DNA of 64,000 nucleotides from Calothrix sp. PCC 6303 (GCF_000317435.1 NC_019751.1:4278001-4342000), one strand, 5' to 3'; counted from the stretch's first letter, positions 53,794-63,803 are shown. Made by a program: numbers and translations. The notes: a model not told the origin generated them from the sequence alone.

Positions 53794-54348
53794 ATGATTG
53801 GAACTATAGAAAAGAAAAATCTTAATGATATTGCCACCTGGATGACATCAGTTCAAGAAACTGGTTTACCAGATATTCTCAAAGGTGTATTTTTCATGGA
53901 TGGAAATCCACTTCCAGATACTTGTATCACGATGTATAACGTGGAATGGGATTCTCAAAATCTGAGTTTGTTTATACCTGTATATGGCTCAGTACAGTGG
54001 ACATTTCACAACTCAATTCCGGGATGGTTTTTACTACTTGGTGCCAAAATCAGCCAGTTTGGATATAAAATGCAATTTGAAGATGCAACTTTGAAACATG
54101 CTCAAATCATCCCTTTTTTCTTTGGTTTGCAAATTCCTAAATGGATTTTTGATTTAACTATGGATCAAATAGGTGATGCGAATAATGGGGATACTTGGAA
54201 GCGTAAAAATCTTTGGTTTGGTGGCAGTATTCGCATTGCTGAATATACCTTGCGTCGAGTTGTCAATGCAGATGGAAGTTATACACCGGCTTTTATAGAT
54301 ATGCTGAATAAAGCCCCTAATGAGTGTTTAATTATAGCGAGAAATTAG
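53794..54348 (+). CDS. Unknown protein downstream of lipoxygenase and P450
   Basis: A 184-residue protein without signal peptide, rich in aromatic residues: SVQWTFHNSIPGWFLLLGAKISQFGYKMQF, IIPFFFGLQIPKWIFDLTMDQIG and RKNLWFGGSIRIAEYTLRRV. Strands and amphipathic helices alternate, with several hydrophobic patches that could line a lipid pocket or touch a membrane. No family is recognised. Its position as third gene of the cassette suggests a role with the lipoxygenase and P450, for instance as a cyclase or carrier; that is speculation. Confidence 0.75.
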   Translation: MIGTIEKKNLNDIATWMTSVQETGLPDILKGVFFMDGNPLPDTCITMYNVEWDSQNLSLFIPVYGSVQWTFHNSIPGWFLLLGAKISQFGYKMQFEDATLKHAQIIPFFFGLQIPKWIFDLTMDQIGDANNGDTWKRKNLWFGGSIRIAEYTLRRVVNADGSYTPAFIDMLNKAPNECLIIARN

Positions 54349-54379
54349 TTAAGTACAGTATATTTAATTAAATTTGAGT

Positions 54380-54470
54380 GGTAGTTTGTTGCGTGATACA
54401 CATTAGGAATGGAGATGCTACCCTGTCGTTGTCATATCTCCTATGAAGACTTAATTACTTAGTTTTAGCA
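54380..54470 (+). pseudogene. Decayed copy of the sfsA 3' end
   Basis: From GTAGTTTGTTGCGTGAT through ATTAGGA, TGGAGAT, CTACCCTGTCGTT and TGAAG to GTTTTAGC the sequence follows sfsA 49582-49673, with scattered substitutions and small deletions (including loss of the HIP1 site). The reading frame is broken. The fragment lies directly after the lipoxygenase cassette and overlaps the last codons and stop of the minus-strand dioxygenase gene. Confidence 0.85.
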
Positions 54471-55438
54471 GAATAGGATTTCAGACTAACTACAGGAGAA
54501 AAAGAAATAGATTTAAGGTGAATTGGATCGATAATATCCTGTTGCATTCCATAGTCATAGGTAGCAAACTCCACTTGTAAAATTAAGCGAGGTTTTGTAA
54601 TCGGAGGACTACCTTTATGATTACCAAATGAATCCTCCGCAAATCCCCAACCAGCAGATCCGCAAATATGCACAACATTTTCAATTCCATAGTAATCTAT
54701 TAAATCTTTCTCTGTTGCTCTCCCTCGAAGAATTTGAGAGGAAAAATTCTTTTTTTTATGGCTTTTGAGAATGTAAACATGGGGACCACAACCTAAATCC
54801 ACATCTGTTAAGTAAAAGAAGAATTTGAGAAACTTATAATCATCTAAATCACAATGAAACACCTGTGCTGATTTCGATTGTTCGTAAATATCAGAATCCG
54901 TAGGAAAACTCCAAAATAAAGAGTTGCCAATATGTAGAGGTGTGGTTTTTAAGTACCTAGCAGCAATCTTAAGTAATGTCGGATCTTGTTCCAGCATTTT
55001 GATAGCAGGACACTGAGATGCTGTATTAAAATATTTTGCCGAGAGAATTTTAGTTTGATAGTAAAGTTGAGCTTTTTCTCTCTCCCAAACATGAAAACCC
55101 ATGCTTGGCTTTCTCCCAGCATAACAATTCGTGCTCAAAGAAAAATCCAAAATTTCCTTGACAATTGTCTGAGGTAATTTTAATCCCTGAAATAGCCCAT
55201 ATTCTTCCAGTAACTCCACAACTTGAGGAATATCTATATCCGTGAAAATACTGTTTGAATTAGGAGATAGTATAGATTCATCAGCTTCCTTCAAATAAGC
55301 ATTTTTCCATGCTCGGATAAAATGAAATCGAGCAAATTTACGCATGATAAACCATCTGGGATTTGCAGATAGATCTTCCCAGTTATCAATTAAGTAATAC
55401 AGCAGTTTGACATGAATCTTATGGAAAAAATCATTCAT
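54455..55438 (-). CDS. Phytanoyl-CoA dioxygenase-like Fe(II)/2-oxoglutarate enzyme
   Basis: A 327-residue protein without signal peptide. The jelly-roll iron site fits H195-x-D197 (FHCDLDD) and H274 (GNHKG), with R284 (KPRLIL) as the likely 2-oxoglutarate anchor. The first 170 residues are helical and not recognised. The substrate is unknown; hydroxylation of a lipid or natural product is possible. It is convergent with the lipoxygenase cassette, and its stop codon lies in an sfsA remnant. Confidence 0.75.
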   Translation of the reverse strand: MNDFFHKIHVKLLYYLIDNWEDLSANPRWFIMRKFARFHFIRAWKNAYLKEADESILSPNSNSIFTDIDIPQVVELLEEYGLFQGLKLPQTIVKEILDFSLSTNCYAGRKPSMGFHVWEREKAQLYYQTKILSAKYFNTASQCPAIKMLEQDPTLLKIAARYLKTTPLHIGNSLFWSFPTDSDIYEQSKSAQVFHCDLDDYKFLKFFFYLTDVDLGCGPHVYILKSHKKKNFSSQILRGRATEKDLIDYYGIENVVHICGSAGWGFAEDSFGNHKGSPPITKPRLILQVEFATYDYGMQQDIIDPIHLKSISFSPVVSLKSYSAKTK

Positions 55439-55807
55439 AAATTATGATTGAGATAAATTCGTTTAACCTAATATACCCAATATTTTTTAATATCAACGAT
55501 TAATGGGACACCAGATAAAAGTGGTTAACTATCACCTTCGTCAGATTTTTAGGTGAATAAATAAAGATGCCAGAAAAAATCAAAAATAGGTATATGTTTA
55601 ACACATAAAAAATATACATAAAATACATTTGACTAATCATAGGGCGAAAATAAAAAGCCAGTTTTTAATTTTTCGGATATACAAAATGAATAGATAAATT
55701 AAGGCAACGAATTGCTTGACATAACTGAAATACTGGAACTTCAGTAAAAACGCCCTCACTTTTTGCTACTATTTAAGATCTGATTCTTCAACACAGGGAT
55801 ACCAGGT
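55439..55807. other. Spacer upstream of leuC
   Basis: 369 bp, AT-rich, with no gene or repeat that I can identify. It must hold the promoters of the divergent dioxygenase gene and leuC. Confidence 0.5.
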
Positions 55808-57214
55808 ATGAGTAAAGGCACGCTGTTCGATAAAGTTTGGAACTTGCATACCGTTGGGGTACTCCCATCAGGACAAACACAACTATTTATTGGACTGCAC
55901 CTCATCCATGAAGTCACCAGTCCTCAAGCCTTCGCCATGTTACGCGATCGCCAACTTCAAGTATTGTTCCCCCAGCGTACAGTCGCCACAGTAGACCATA
56001 TAGTCCCCACCGAAAACCAGGCGCGTCCCTTTGCTGATACCATGGCGGAAGAGATGATGCAAGCCTTGGAAACCAACACCCAAGAAAATAATATTACCTT
56101 CCACAAAATTGGTTCTGGGAATCAGGGAATCGTCCATGTCATCGCTCCAGAACAGGGACTCACCCAACCAGGAATGACCATAGCTTGTGGAGATAGTCAC
56201 ACTTCCACCCATGGAGCATTTGGCGCGATCGCATTTGGCATCGGCACCAGTCAGGTTCGTGATGTCCTTGCTTCCCAAACCCTCGCACTCTCCAAATTAA
56301 AAGTCCGCAAAATCGAAGTCAACGGCACCCTCAACCCCGGAGTCTACGCCAAAGATGTCGTATTACATGTCATTCGCACCCTAGGAGTCAAAGGAGGTGT
56401 GGGATTTGCTTACGAATTTGCAGGTACCACCCTCGAACAAATGAACATGGAAGAGCGGATGACCATTTGTAACATGGCAATCGAAGGGGGAGCCAGATGT
56501 GGTTATGTCAACCCCGATCAAGTAACCTACGACTACCTCCAAGGGCGTGACTTTGCCCCCAAAGCCGAACAATGGGAAAAAGCCGTAGCTTGGTGGGAAT
56601 CCCTCAAAAGCGAACCCAACGCCGAATACGATGATGTCATAGTCTTCAAAGCCGCCGACATTCCCCCCACAGTCACCTGGGGAATCACCCCCGGACAAGG
56701 CATCGGCATCGATCAACAGGTACCAACCCCCGACCAAATGCCAGAAGACGAGCGCTTCATCGCCGAAGAAGCATACCAATACATGGATTTGGCACCAGGT
56801 CAAGCCATTGAAGGCACCAAAATAGACGTTTGTTTCATCGGTAGCTGCACCAACGGACGCATCAGCGATTTACGTGAAGCCGCCAAAGTCGCCCAAGGTA
56901 GACATGTCGCCCCAGGAATCAAAGCCTTCGTTGTCCCCGGCTCCGAACGAGTCAAACAACAAGCCGAAGCCGAAGGACTCCACCAAATCTTCATCACCGC
57001 CGGGTTTGAATGGCGCGAAGCCGGATGTTCCATGTGCCTCGCCATGAACCCCGACAAACTCCAAGGCAGACAAATCAGCGCCTCCTCCTCCAACCGCAAC
57101 TTCAAAGGGCGACAAGGCTCCTCCAGCGGGCGCACCCTCCTCATGAGTCCAGCCATGGTAGCAGCAGCAGCCATATCCGGCAAACTCTGCGATGTACGCC
57201 AAATGCTGAACTAA
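55808..57214 (+). CDS. leuC: 3-isopropylmalate dehydratase large subunit
   Basis: A 468-residue aconitase-family enzyme that, with LeuD, isomerises 2-isopropylmalate to 3-isopropylmalate in leucine synthesis. The [4Fe-4S] ligands are C347 (FIGSCTNGR) and C407/C410 ([10 protein letters not shown]). [23 protein letters not shown] is diagnostic. The length is standard. leuD lies 177 bp downstream, separated by a low-complexity insertion. Confidence 0.98.
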   Translation: MSKGTLFDKVWNLHTVGVLPSGQTQLFIGLHLIHEVTSPQAFAMLRDRQLQVLFPQRTVATVDHIVPTENQARPFADTMAEEMMQALETNTQENNITFHKIGSGNQGIVHVIAPEQGLTQPGMTIACGDSHTSTHGAFGAIAFGIGTSQVRDVLASQTLALSKLKVRKIEVNGTLNPGVYAKDVVLHVIRTLGVKGGVGFAYEFAGTTLEQMNMEERMTICNMAIEGGARCGYVNPDQVTYDYLQGRDFAPKAEQWEKAVAWWESLKSEPNAEYDDVIVFKAADIPPTVTWGITPGQGIGIDQQVPTPDQMPEDERFIAEEAYQYMDLAPGQAIEGTKIDVCFIGSCTNGRISDLREAAKVAQGRHVAPGIKAFVVPGSERVKQQAEAEGLHQIFITAGFEWREAGCSMCLAMNPDKLQGRQISASSSNRNFKGRQGSSSGRTLLMSPAMVAAAAISGKLCDVRQMLN

Positions 57215-57391
57215 GAAAAGGCAGGGGGCAGGGAGACAAGGGGAATAAATACTCTTTCTTTCTCACTCTCCCACTCTCCCCCTCTGCCTCTCTTCTCTCT
57301 TCCTCTCCGCGTAACCCTGCGCTTACCTCCGCGCTCTACCCTACGGGAAGCCGCAAGCGTCTAATGCGTTAAAACTCTTATTACTCAAACC
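57215..57391. repeat. Low-complexity insertion between leuC and leuD
   Basis: The spacer starts with GGCAGGGGGCAGGGAGACAAGG and continues in pyrimidine-rich runs (CTCTCCCACTCTCCCCCTC type) and repeat-like CTACGGGAAGCCGCAAGCG. Such sequence is common in this window's spacers and has probably widened a formerly tight leuCD gap. Confidence 0.6.
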
Positions 57392-57976
57392 ATGACCAAA
57401 ATCCAATTAATATCCGGTAACAGCATCCCCCTCATCGGCAACGACATAGACACCGATCGCATTATCCCCGCTCGCTATCTCCGCAGCATCACCTTCGACG
57501 GCTTAGGGCAACATGCCTTCGCCGACGATCGCATTGGAGGACAACACCCATTCGATCAACCCCAATACCAAGAAGCCAAAATCTTAATAGTCAATCGTAA
57601 CTTTGGATGTGGTTCCTCCCGCGAACACGCACCACAAGCGATCGCTAAATGGGGAATCAAGGCATTAATAGGTGAAAGCTTCGCCGAAATCTTCTTTGGT
57701 AACTGCGTCGCCATCGGCATCCCCTGCCTCACCGCCACCACCGCCGATGTCAAGCATTTGCAAGAAATCGTTACAAATAACCCCCAAACATCCACCACAA
57801 TCAACTTAGAATCAATGGAAGTGCAATGTGGCGACTTTACAGCACCTGTTTCCATCGGTGAAGGAGCGAGAAACATGTTTATTTCCGGAACTTGGGATGC
57901 TTGCGGACAATTAGTAGCTCAAAAAGAGCAAATTCAAGCAACAGCTTCTCACCTACCATACATGAGTTGGGCATAA
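57392..57976 (+). CDS. leuD: 3-isopropylmalate dehydratase small subunit
   Basis: A 194-residue swivelling-domain subunit: [65 protein letters not shown] are typical of LeuD and place the substrate-binding residues. It partners LeuC, encoded directly upstream. The start ATG and length agree with the family. Confidence 0.97.
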   Translation: MTKIQLISGNSIPLIGNDIDTDRIIPARYLRSITFDGLGQHAFADDRIGGQHPFDQPQYQEAKILIVNRNFGCGSSREHAPQAIAKWGIKALIGESFAEIFFGNCVAIGIPCLTATTADVKHLQEIVTNNPQTSTTINLESMEVQCGDFTAPVSIGEGARNMFISGTWDACGQLVAQKEQIQATASHLPYMSWA

Positions 57977-58059
57977 TAAAATCGGCTATTAGCTACTAGC
58001 TATTAGCCATTTGGGAAGTCCAGATCAACTCCCTTGCCCCCCTGCTCCCTGCTTCCTTC

Positions 58060-59262
58060 CTAATCCCTCTCAGTCCGAACCCAAGCTTTTTGAGGCTGCA
58101 CAAAAAACTTCAGATACAGAGGTATTTTCCAAAGAATATAAATAGGAATACTCAACAATTGACTCAGCGGTAAATCATCACGGCTAAATTTCCACCAAGC
58201 CGTGAAAATCGCCAATATCAGAGCAACTCCCGCAGCAGTGGCAATCATTGCAGGTATCCAAAAACTACCAACTATTCCAAGTAGCAGTGAACTAACCAAT
58301 AATCCAATCCAAATTACCACCAATAGGGAAAGTGGAGGAATACATATATCTAAGGCAACTCCCAGTAAATCTAATCTGCCTTGACGAATTGCAGCACCAA
58401 CGAGCATCGGGACGTAATTGGATATCGTGTGTAAATGTCCATGTTCCCAACGGGTACGCTGACTAGTTGCTGCTTGAGCATTTTGGGGAAGGTTGCCAAT
58501 TACCCTGGCTTCGGGACAGTATAAAGGTGTATACCCAGCAATATTCAGATTTAAACCCAGCTTCATATCTTCGACGATATCACCACTTGCCAAGTCAACT
58601 GCCCGAATCACAGACCAAGGAAATGCCATGCCTGTCCCTGATAATAGACATGGTAAACCTAGCTTTGACATCCCACGCGATCGCACTAAATTTTTCACCT
58701 TGAAAGCAAAGGCAGAAATGGCATCTTTCGGTGTAGGATTGCTGGGTGTTTCCATTAAATAGGTAGCTTGGATAGGATGATTAGTCCTCAATGCCTTTTT
58801 GGTTAATTTTTCAATTGTCCCAGTTTCAACTTGACAATCAGCATCAATAAAAATCACCACATCAGGTGGATTAGATGCCAAAAAATTCAAGCCAAAATCC
58901 ATGGCATAACCTTTACCAAGAAGCTGTTGATTCTGTCTTTCAATCACAGTTGCACCAGCTAATCTAGCTACAGTAGCTGTGGCATCTGTACAGTTATCAG
59001 CAATTACTATCAAGCTACATAGTTGTTTAGTTGTGGATAGAATCTGCTGGATAGTAGATTGAATTGTGAGTTCTTCGTTGTGTGCGGGAATCAGGATTGC
59101 CACCTTCGGATCAAGATTGCGTTGACGAGTTCTCCCAACTGTCAAAGGTAAGAGTGCTGCAACGCATTCAACTAGTAAAAAAACACACAACAGAAGTACT
59201 AATAAACTAATGGTAACCAGTGCTAAATTAGCGCTGAAATTAACTAACTCAAGAATTCCCAT
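58060..59262 (-). CDS. Membrane glycosyltransferase, GT2 family
   Basis: A 400-residue enzyme with an N-terminal membrane helix (about 12-40), a GT-A catalytic domain (AILIPAHNEELTIQSTI, FIDADCQVETG as DxD site, LSGTGMAFPWSV, DIVEDMKLGL, and QRTRWEHGH as QxxRW motif), and three or more C-terminal helices. This is the layout of processive or polyprenyl-linked GT2 enzymes. It is the last gene of the exopolysaccharide operon and overlaps the acetyltransferase gene by 14 bp. Confidence 0.92.
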   Translation of the reverse strand: MGILELVNFSANLALVTISLLVLLLCVFLLVECVAALLPLTVGRTRQRNLDPKVAILIPAHNEELTIQSTIQQILSTTKQLCSLIVIADNCTDATATVARLAGATVIERQNQQLLGKGYAMDFGLNFLASNPPDVVIFIDADCQVETGTIEKLTKKALRTNHPIQATYLMETPSNPTPKDAISAFAFKVKNLVRSRGMSKLGLPCLLSGTGMAFPWSVIRAVDLASGDIVEDMKLGLNLNIAGYTPLYCPEARVIGNLPQNAQAATSQRTRWEHGHLHTISNYVPMLVGAAIRQGRLDLLGVALDICIPPLSLLVVIWIGLLVSSLLLGIVGSFWIPAMIATAAGVALILAIFTAWWKFSRDDLPLSQLLSIPIYILWKIPLYLKFFVQPQKAWVRTERD

Positions 59263-59836
59263 AACTTTGTTTAACTTTATCCAGTATTTTTGCCGGGATT
59301 CCTACAGCTGTAGCCATGTTTGGAACGTCACTTAGAACCACCGCATTTGCACCGATATTGGCATCATCTCCAATCTGGACATTGCCAAATATTTTGGCAC
59401 CAGCCCCAACGTTGACCCGTTCACCAAGTTGCGGGGCTTCTAAAGGACGTTCGAGATAGCGATTCCCCAAGGTTACGCCTTGGCGAAGGATACAATCGTT
59501 ACCAATACGGCAATAACCATGAATAACGATTGCTCCTTGATGTTCAATGATGACACGTCTTCCCAGTTCAACAGTGTACGGTAATTCAATCCCGTAAGTG
59601 TTACGAACTTTACGATATAACATTCGGTAAAGAATGCTCAAAGGCGCACGGAGGAGTTTGGGTTGAACCTGCATTCGCCAAACTCCAAAGCGATGAATGG
59701 CAACGGCTCTAAAACCGGGCTTTGTCCAGTCGCGTCCATGAGCAATCCAGTCTTCCTGGATTTGCTGCCACAGGGTTAAGCCTTCCGGAAGCAGAGGAGC
59801 AGGGAGAGGGGGAGCAGGGAGACAATTCATCTTCAA
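59249..59836 (-). CDS. Serine O-acetyltransferase-like hexapeptide acetyltransferase
   Basis: A 195-residue left-handed beta-helix acetyltransferase (VIIEHQGAIVIHGYCRIGNDCILRQGVTLGN ... IGDDANIGANAVVLSDV) of the CysE/WcaF type, with an N-terminal helical part. In this operon it probably acetylates a sugar rather than serine. The first ~18 residues (LPAPPLPAPLLPEG) are encoded by a GGGAGCAGGGAG-type simple repeat, so either the N-terminus has been extended by repeat DNA or the true start lies further in. Confidence 0.88.
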   Translation of the reverse strand: MKMNCLPAPPLPAPLLPEGLTLWQQIQEDWIAHGRDWTKPGFRAVAIHRFGVWRMQVQPKLLRAPLSILYRMLYRKVRNTYGIELPYTVELGRRVIIEHQGAIVIHGYCRIGNDCILRQGVTLGNRYLERPLEAPQLGERVNVGAGAKIFGNVQIGDDANIGANAVVLSDVPNMATAVGIPAKILDKVKQSYGNS

Positions 59837-59840
59837 GTTC

Positions 59841-62036
59841 TCAACTTAACGATACAGTCTTTGCTCGCTCTGAACTCATTTCTGTGCGGGCATAGTCGTA
59901 GTAGAAATAACTACCTGGTTCGTTTTTCACACTGACACCATTGGCGACTAAACCCAAGATATTTGCTTCGGAACGAGCTAGGAGTGACTTGGCTGCGATC
60001 GCACTATCGGAATTAGCGATACCGGGACGAACCACCATTAACACGCCATCAGCCATCTTACCTAAGACTGCCGCATCTGCGGTTCCCGCTAAAGGAGGAG
60101 TATCAAAGATGATGTATTCATACTCACCTGCCATGGTTTGAATCAAGTTCATCATACTTTCGGAATCTATCAAAGCCACGGGATTAGGAGGTATGACTCC
60201 GGCTGTTAACAGGGATAAGTTAGTGCTAACTTTTTGCACAACTCTGTTTAATTTGACTCTATCCACCAACAGGTTGCTCAAACCCTTGACATTCATCAGT
60301 CCCCAGAGGTGATGTTGAGATGGTTGACGCATATCTGCATCCACCAATAATACCCGTTTGCCAGTTTGAGCGATCGCTGCTGCTAAATTAGCGGAAACTT
60401 CTGATTTTCCTTCCCCAGCAACTGAACTTGTGACCACAATTGTGCGTACTTGTTTGTGGCTAATAAATTTCAAGTTTGCCCGCAGCATTTGATAGGCTTC
60501 ATGAATCACTGTGCGGGGGGAAGTGGCAACGATGATTCGCGGTGAAACTCCATCACCTGACATTTCTTCAATTAATGAGGTACTATTGGCATCGAATTTG
60601 GGAATCAAGCCCAATGGGGTGTAACCAAATAATGTTTGCGCTTCTTTGATGGTTTTGATGGACTTATCGATGGAATCCACCAAGAAGGCAGCAGCAATCC
60701 CTAGGAATACTCCGACGAAGACACCACCAACTGCCAAAAGTAAAGTGAGTTTTGAAGATATTGGTGAATTGGGAGCGATGGCATTCTGAATTACTCTGGC
60801 ATTTCCCATCGCTTGGTTTTCTGCTAATCGAATTGCTTGTTGCCTTGTCAGCAATTCCTCATATGTCTTTTGAGCAATTGTCAGACTGCGTTCTAATTCA
60901 CCCTGTTGCTTTTCTAGATTGGGGAAAATATTTGCTCGACGTTTGTAGGCTTCATGCAATGATGAGAGGGTTTGAACTTTCTCTTCTAAACCCGCTCGCT
61001 GAGATTGTAAGCTGACGTACTGATTAGCTAAATCCTGCTTAATATCACCAATTTGGAGATTTCCAGGGGTTATTTGTTGTGAACTGCCGGAAGAATCGGC
61101 AACTCTTTCTTGCAGTAGCTGTTTGAGTGTTGCTTGCTGTTCCCTCAAGTCCATGACAATTGGGCTATTTTCGGTGTAACGAGCGCGGGCAACTGCCAGG
61201 TTATTTTCAACCTTTTGCAATTCTGCGAGGGTTCCCTGGACTCCTGGATTCACACTTAATGAACTTACATTCACCGTTTGGGTTACAGTGCGATCGCGTG
61301 GAATGTTCGCGCTGAGACGAACTTCTGCTTGCTGTGAAGCGACATCTGCAAGTTGCCCCCGTGCTTCGTTCAGTTTATTACTCAATTCTTCAATAATTTT
61401 GACTGTGGAATCAGATTCTTCTTTCAAGCTAATAATTTGATTCCGAGCTTTGAAGTTTCTTAATGCTTCAGATGTTTTATCTAGCTCTATTTTTGCCTGG
61501 GGTATTTGCAACTCAATAAATTTACCAGCAGATACAGCTTCCGAACGACTGTTTGCTAAGTTATTAGCAACATAAACATCCATCAGCTTATTAACCACTG
61601 CTGAGGCTATTTCTGGGTTATCCCATGTGAAGGAAACATTCAATATATCTGTCCCAGGTACAGCTTCCACCTTAATTTTGAATGCTTCTGGCACCAAGGA
61701 ACGACCTTTATTATCCTTCAGATCCAAAGCCTGAATTACCTCTTGGACAATGGGACGTGATTCTAAAATTGCTGCTTGGGTAGAAAGGGGATTTGCTTCG
61801 TTTCTAAAACTTTCCAAGCTACCTATTTTCTCACCTACTCCTGTTAGAGATGAAGTCCGGTTTGTCTGAAAAAGTAGTTTCCCTGATGCCTCATAGGTTG
61901 CCTTTTGCAATGATATGACAAAACCTGACATTGCCACAGAAGTCAAAAATATTCCCGCAGCTATCAGCCAACGTCGCTTCAAAACTAACCAATAATTCTT
62001 CAGGTCTATTTCTTCAGTATAGTGTTGAGGTTTCAT
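59841..62036 (-). CDS. Wzc-like polysaccharide co-polymerase/tyrosine autokinase
   Basis: The ATG at 62036 gives 731 residues; a TTG at 62063 adds nine. A Wzz domain with two membrane helices (near 25-50 and 430-455) encloses long periplasmic coiled coils. The cytoplasmic BY-kinase domain has Walker A SSVAGEGKSEVS, A' LLVDADMRQPSQH and Walker B YIIFDTPPLAGTAD. The tail has the tyrosine cluster YFYYDYA. It controls length and export of exopolysaccharide. The acetyltransferase start is 4 bp downstream. Confidence 0.95.
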   Translation of the reverse strand: MKPQHYTEEIDLKNYWLVLKRRWLIAAGIFLTSVAMSGFVISLQKATYEASGKLLFQTNRTSSLTGVGEKIGSLESFRNEANPLSTQAAILESRPIVQEVIQALDLKDNKGRSLVPEAFKIKVEAVPGTDILNVSFTWDNPEIASAVVNKLMDVYVANNLANSRSEAVSAGKFIELQIPQAKIELDKTSEALRNFKARNQIISLKEESDSTVKIIEELSNKLNEARGQLADVASQQAEVRLSANIPRDRTVTQTVNVSSLSVNPGVQGTLAELQKVENNLAVARARYTENSPIVMDLREQQATLKQLLQERVADSSGSSQQITPGNLQIGDIKQDLANQYVSLQSQRAGLEEKVQTLSSLHEAYKRRANIFPNLEKQQGELERSLTIAQKTYEELLTRQQAIRLAENQAMGNARVIQNAIAPNSPISSKLTLLLAVGGVFVGVFLGIAAAFLVDSIDKSIKTIKEAQTLFGYTPLGLIPKFDANSTSLIEEMSGDGVSPRIIVATSPRTVIHEAYQMLRANLKFISHKQVRTIVVTSSVAGEGKSEVSANLAAAIAQTGKRVLLVDADMRQPSQHHLWGLMNVKGLSNLLVDRVKLNRVVQKVSTNLSLLTAGVIPPNPVALIDSESMMNLIQTMAGEYEYIIFDTPPLAGTADAAVLGKMADGVLMVVRPGIANSDSAIAAKSLLARSEANILGLVANGVSVKNEPGSYFYYDYARTEMSSERAKTVSLS

Positions 62037-62122
62037 ATCAGGTTTTTCTTGATTTATCAACAAAACTTATTCCGCCAAAGCTATGATTATTTTTCCTAAC
62101 TTCCTATTGTCTATCAACTTAA

Positions 62123-62935
62123 TTACTCTAAATTGATTCTATTGAATTTTGGCAATATTTTGGTTTCATTGGTTGGTTTAATAGTAGACCAAGGGTTTTC
62201 ATACAGACTAAGTTTTTGCTGTAAAACTAGCCAAAAGAATGGAGCTACACTCAATATGTAACGTTTCCATAGCCTCCTGGGTTCAGATGCTAATCTAAAC
62301 AACCACTCCAAACCGATTTCGCTCATCCAACGTGGAGAACGTTGAACATCACCAGCTTCAAAATTAATTGTTGCCCCAATTGCCAAAAATATCTTCACAT
62401 GGACTAGCTGAGATTTATATTTGGCGATCCACAGTTCTTGTTTTGGTGCGCCAACTCCCACCGCCAAAACTGTTGCTTTAGAGGCATTAATTAGTTCAAC
62501 AATTTTTTGGCACTCCACCTCATCTTGCTCAAAGCCAAATGATGGTGAATGAGCTGCAACGACAATATCTCGACCAACTTTGTGATTAATTTTTTGCTGG
62601 GCTGTTTTAACTGTTTGTTGATCGGCACCTAGTAAAAATATTTTAATATTCTGATCATTCTGAAAATGGTTGTAGAATGCCGGAAACAAATCTGAGCCAG
62701 ATATTTTTTCCTGGATTGGAGTACCTAAAAAATTAGATACGTACATCAAAATTTTGCTATCACAAACCCTATAGTCTGCCTCTTGGTACACACCATAAAA
62801 CTCTACATTATTTTGCAGTTTCATGATGTGATCCACATTCGGTGTCAATACTACTCCACCACCCCTGATACTTTCTAAAAGTTCAGCCATGGTTATATTG
62901 TGGATAGTTACATTAAGTAAGTTAATTTGCCTCAT
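62123..62935 (-). CDS. WecG/TagA/CpsF-family glycosyltransferase
   Basis: A 270-residue GT26 enzyme transferring an N-acetylhexosamine-type sugar to a lipid-linked acceptor. TPNVDHIMKLQNN, YRVCDSKILMYVSNFLG, FLLGADQQTV, VGVGAPKQELWI and AIGATINFEAGDVQRSPRWM are conserved. The C-terminus is basic and likely membrane-associated. It is the first gene of the operon followed by the Wzc-like kinase, the acetyltransferase and the GT2 enzyme. Confidence 0.93.
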   Translation of the reverse strand: MRQINLLNVTIHNITMAELLESIRGGGVVLTPNVDHIMKLQNNVEFYGVYQEADYRVCDSKILMYVSNFLGTPIQEKISGSDLFPAFYNHFQNDQNIKIFLLGADQQTVKTAQQKINHKVGRDIVVAAHSPSFGFEQDEVECQKIVELINASKATVLAVGVGAPKQELWIAKYKSQLVHVKIFLAIGATINFEAGDVQRSPRWMSEIGLEWLFRLASEPRRLWKRYILSVAPFFWLVLQQKLSLYENPWSTIKPTNETKILPKFNRINLE

Positions 62936-63803
62936 TTACACTATGTCAAACAAGTTATTTTATCCAAAAACGCCTTCTCCTAATAACTAGCTAAGTTACT
63001 TGTTTTCAATAGGGACACGGAACATCAGAACTGGATATGTAGTTAGTTTGGATGAAGTTAACCTCATCAACTAGCTTGACATTTGAAAGCTAAATCTACA
63101 AACTAATTAACTGAGAAGGCTTTAGTGTTAGTTGTAATTAAGCGGAGAATCTTCCTTGGTCTGTACATGCGATCGCAATTAGAGATTGTAGGCTTCTTAC
63201 CGGGTGCAATACCAACCAACACTTATGTGGTGGAAGTTTAGCATTCACAGCTTGAAAGGCTTCAACGTACCTTTAATATTATGTGATTTTAAGTAGTTTC
63301 CGTAAAGCTTATATGTAGGAAAAGCAAATTTTGTTTAAAGAAACTGTGAAGAGATGATAAAAATCCGGATTTTTACCAAAAGTGTTGAATCTACAAGTTT
63401 CTTGATAATGTCTCTCTAAATCTCTCTTGGAAAGGCTACAGTTTACACACAAGTCATAAAAAATTCCAATTCCTTGCTTAAAAGCCCCCAGACTGAAGCC
63501 TGGGGCTAAACGCACAAAGCCTTACTGTTCCAGGGTAAGGGCTAACGGAAGTTATGTGTATGTACACCGTAGGCAAGAGGGGAGGGTACTCCAAGAGAAG
63601 CCGCTACGCGTCTATAGGGTGGGGTTATTGATTCTGATGCGGGTCAGGTAATCTGTCGCAAACATTTTTTGAATCGGTATAACCAGACCATTATTTAACC
63701 CTGAAAAGTACAGTAATAAGAGGCTTTCCCCCACTGCCTACTGCCTACTCACTACTTACCCTGACCTCTGCCTTTACAAAATAGGGGTCAGAAGTATTAT
63801 TTT
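62936..63803. other. 868-bp spacer with repeats
   Basis: No convincing gene. The right half is repeat-rich: a hairpin at 63483-63507, a TGTACACCGTAGGCAAGAGG segment at about 63567-63586 related to 16.68-16.80 kb, and a simple CACTGCCTACTGCCTACTCA run near 63733-63752. A 68-codon minus frame across 63309-63515 runs through the repeats and is not called. Confidence 0.5.
63483..63507 (-). repeat. Hairpin, repeat or minus-strand terminator
   Basis: AGCCCCCAG and CCTGGGGCT form a stem around a short loop; on the minus strand it is followed by TTTTAAG. It lies about 300 nt beyond the stop codon of the partial gene at the right edge, so a terminator role is possible, but the sequence is also typical of dispersed repeats. 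Confidence 0.5.

Noticed and set aside
63309-63515. 68-codon minus-strand frame
   Set aside because: Crosses a hairpin and repeat-like sequence; its start is inside the repeat. Likely not a gene.
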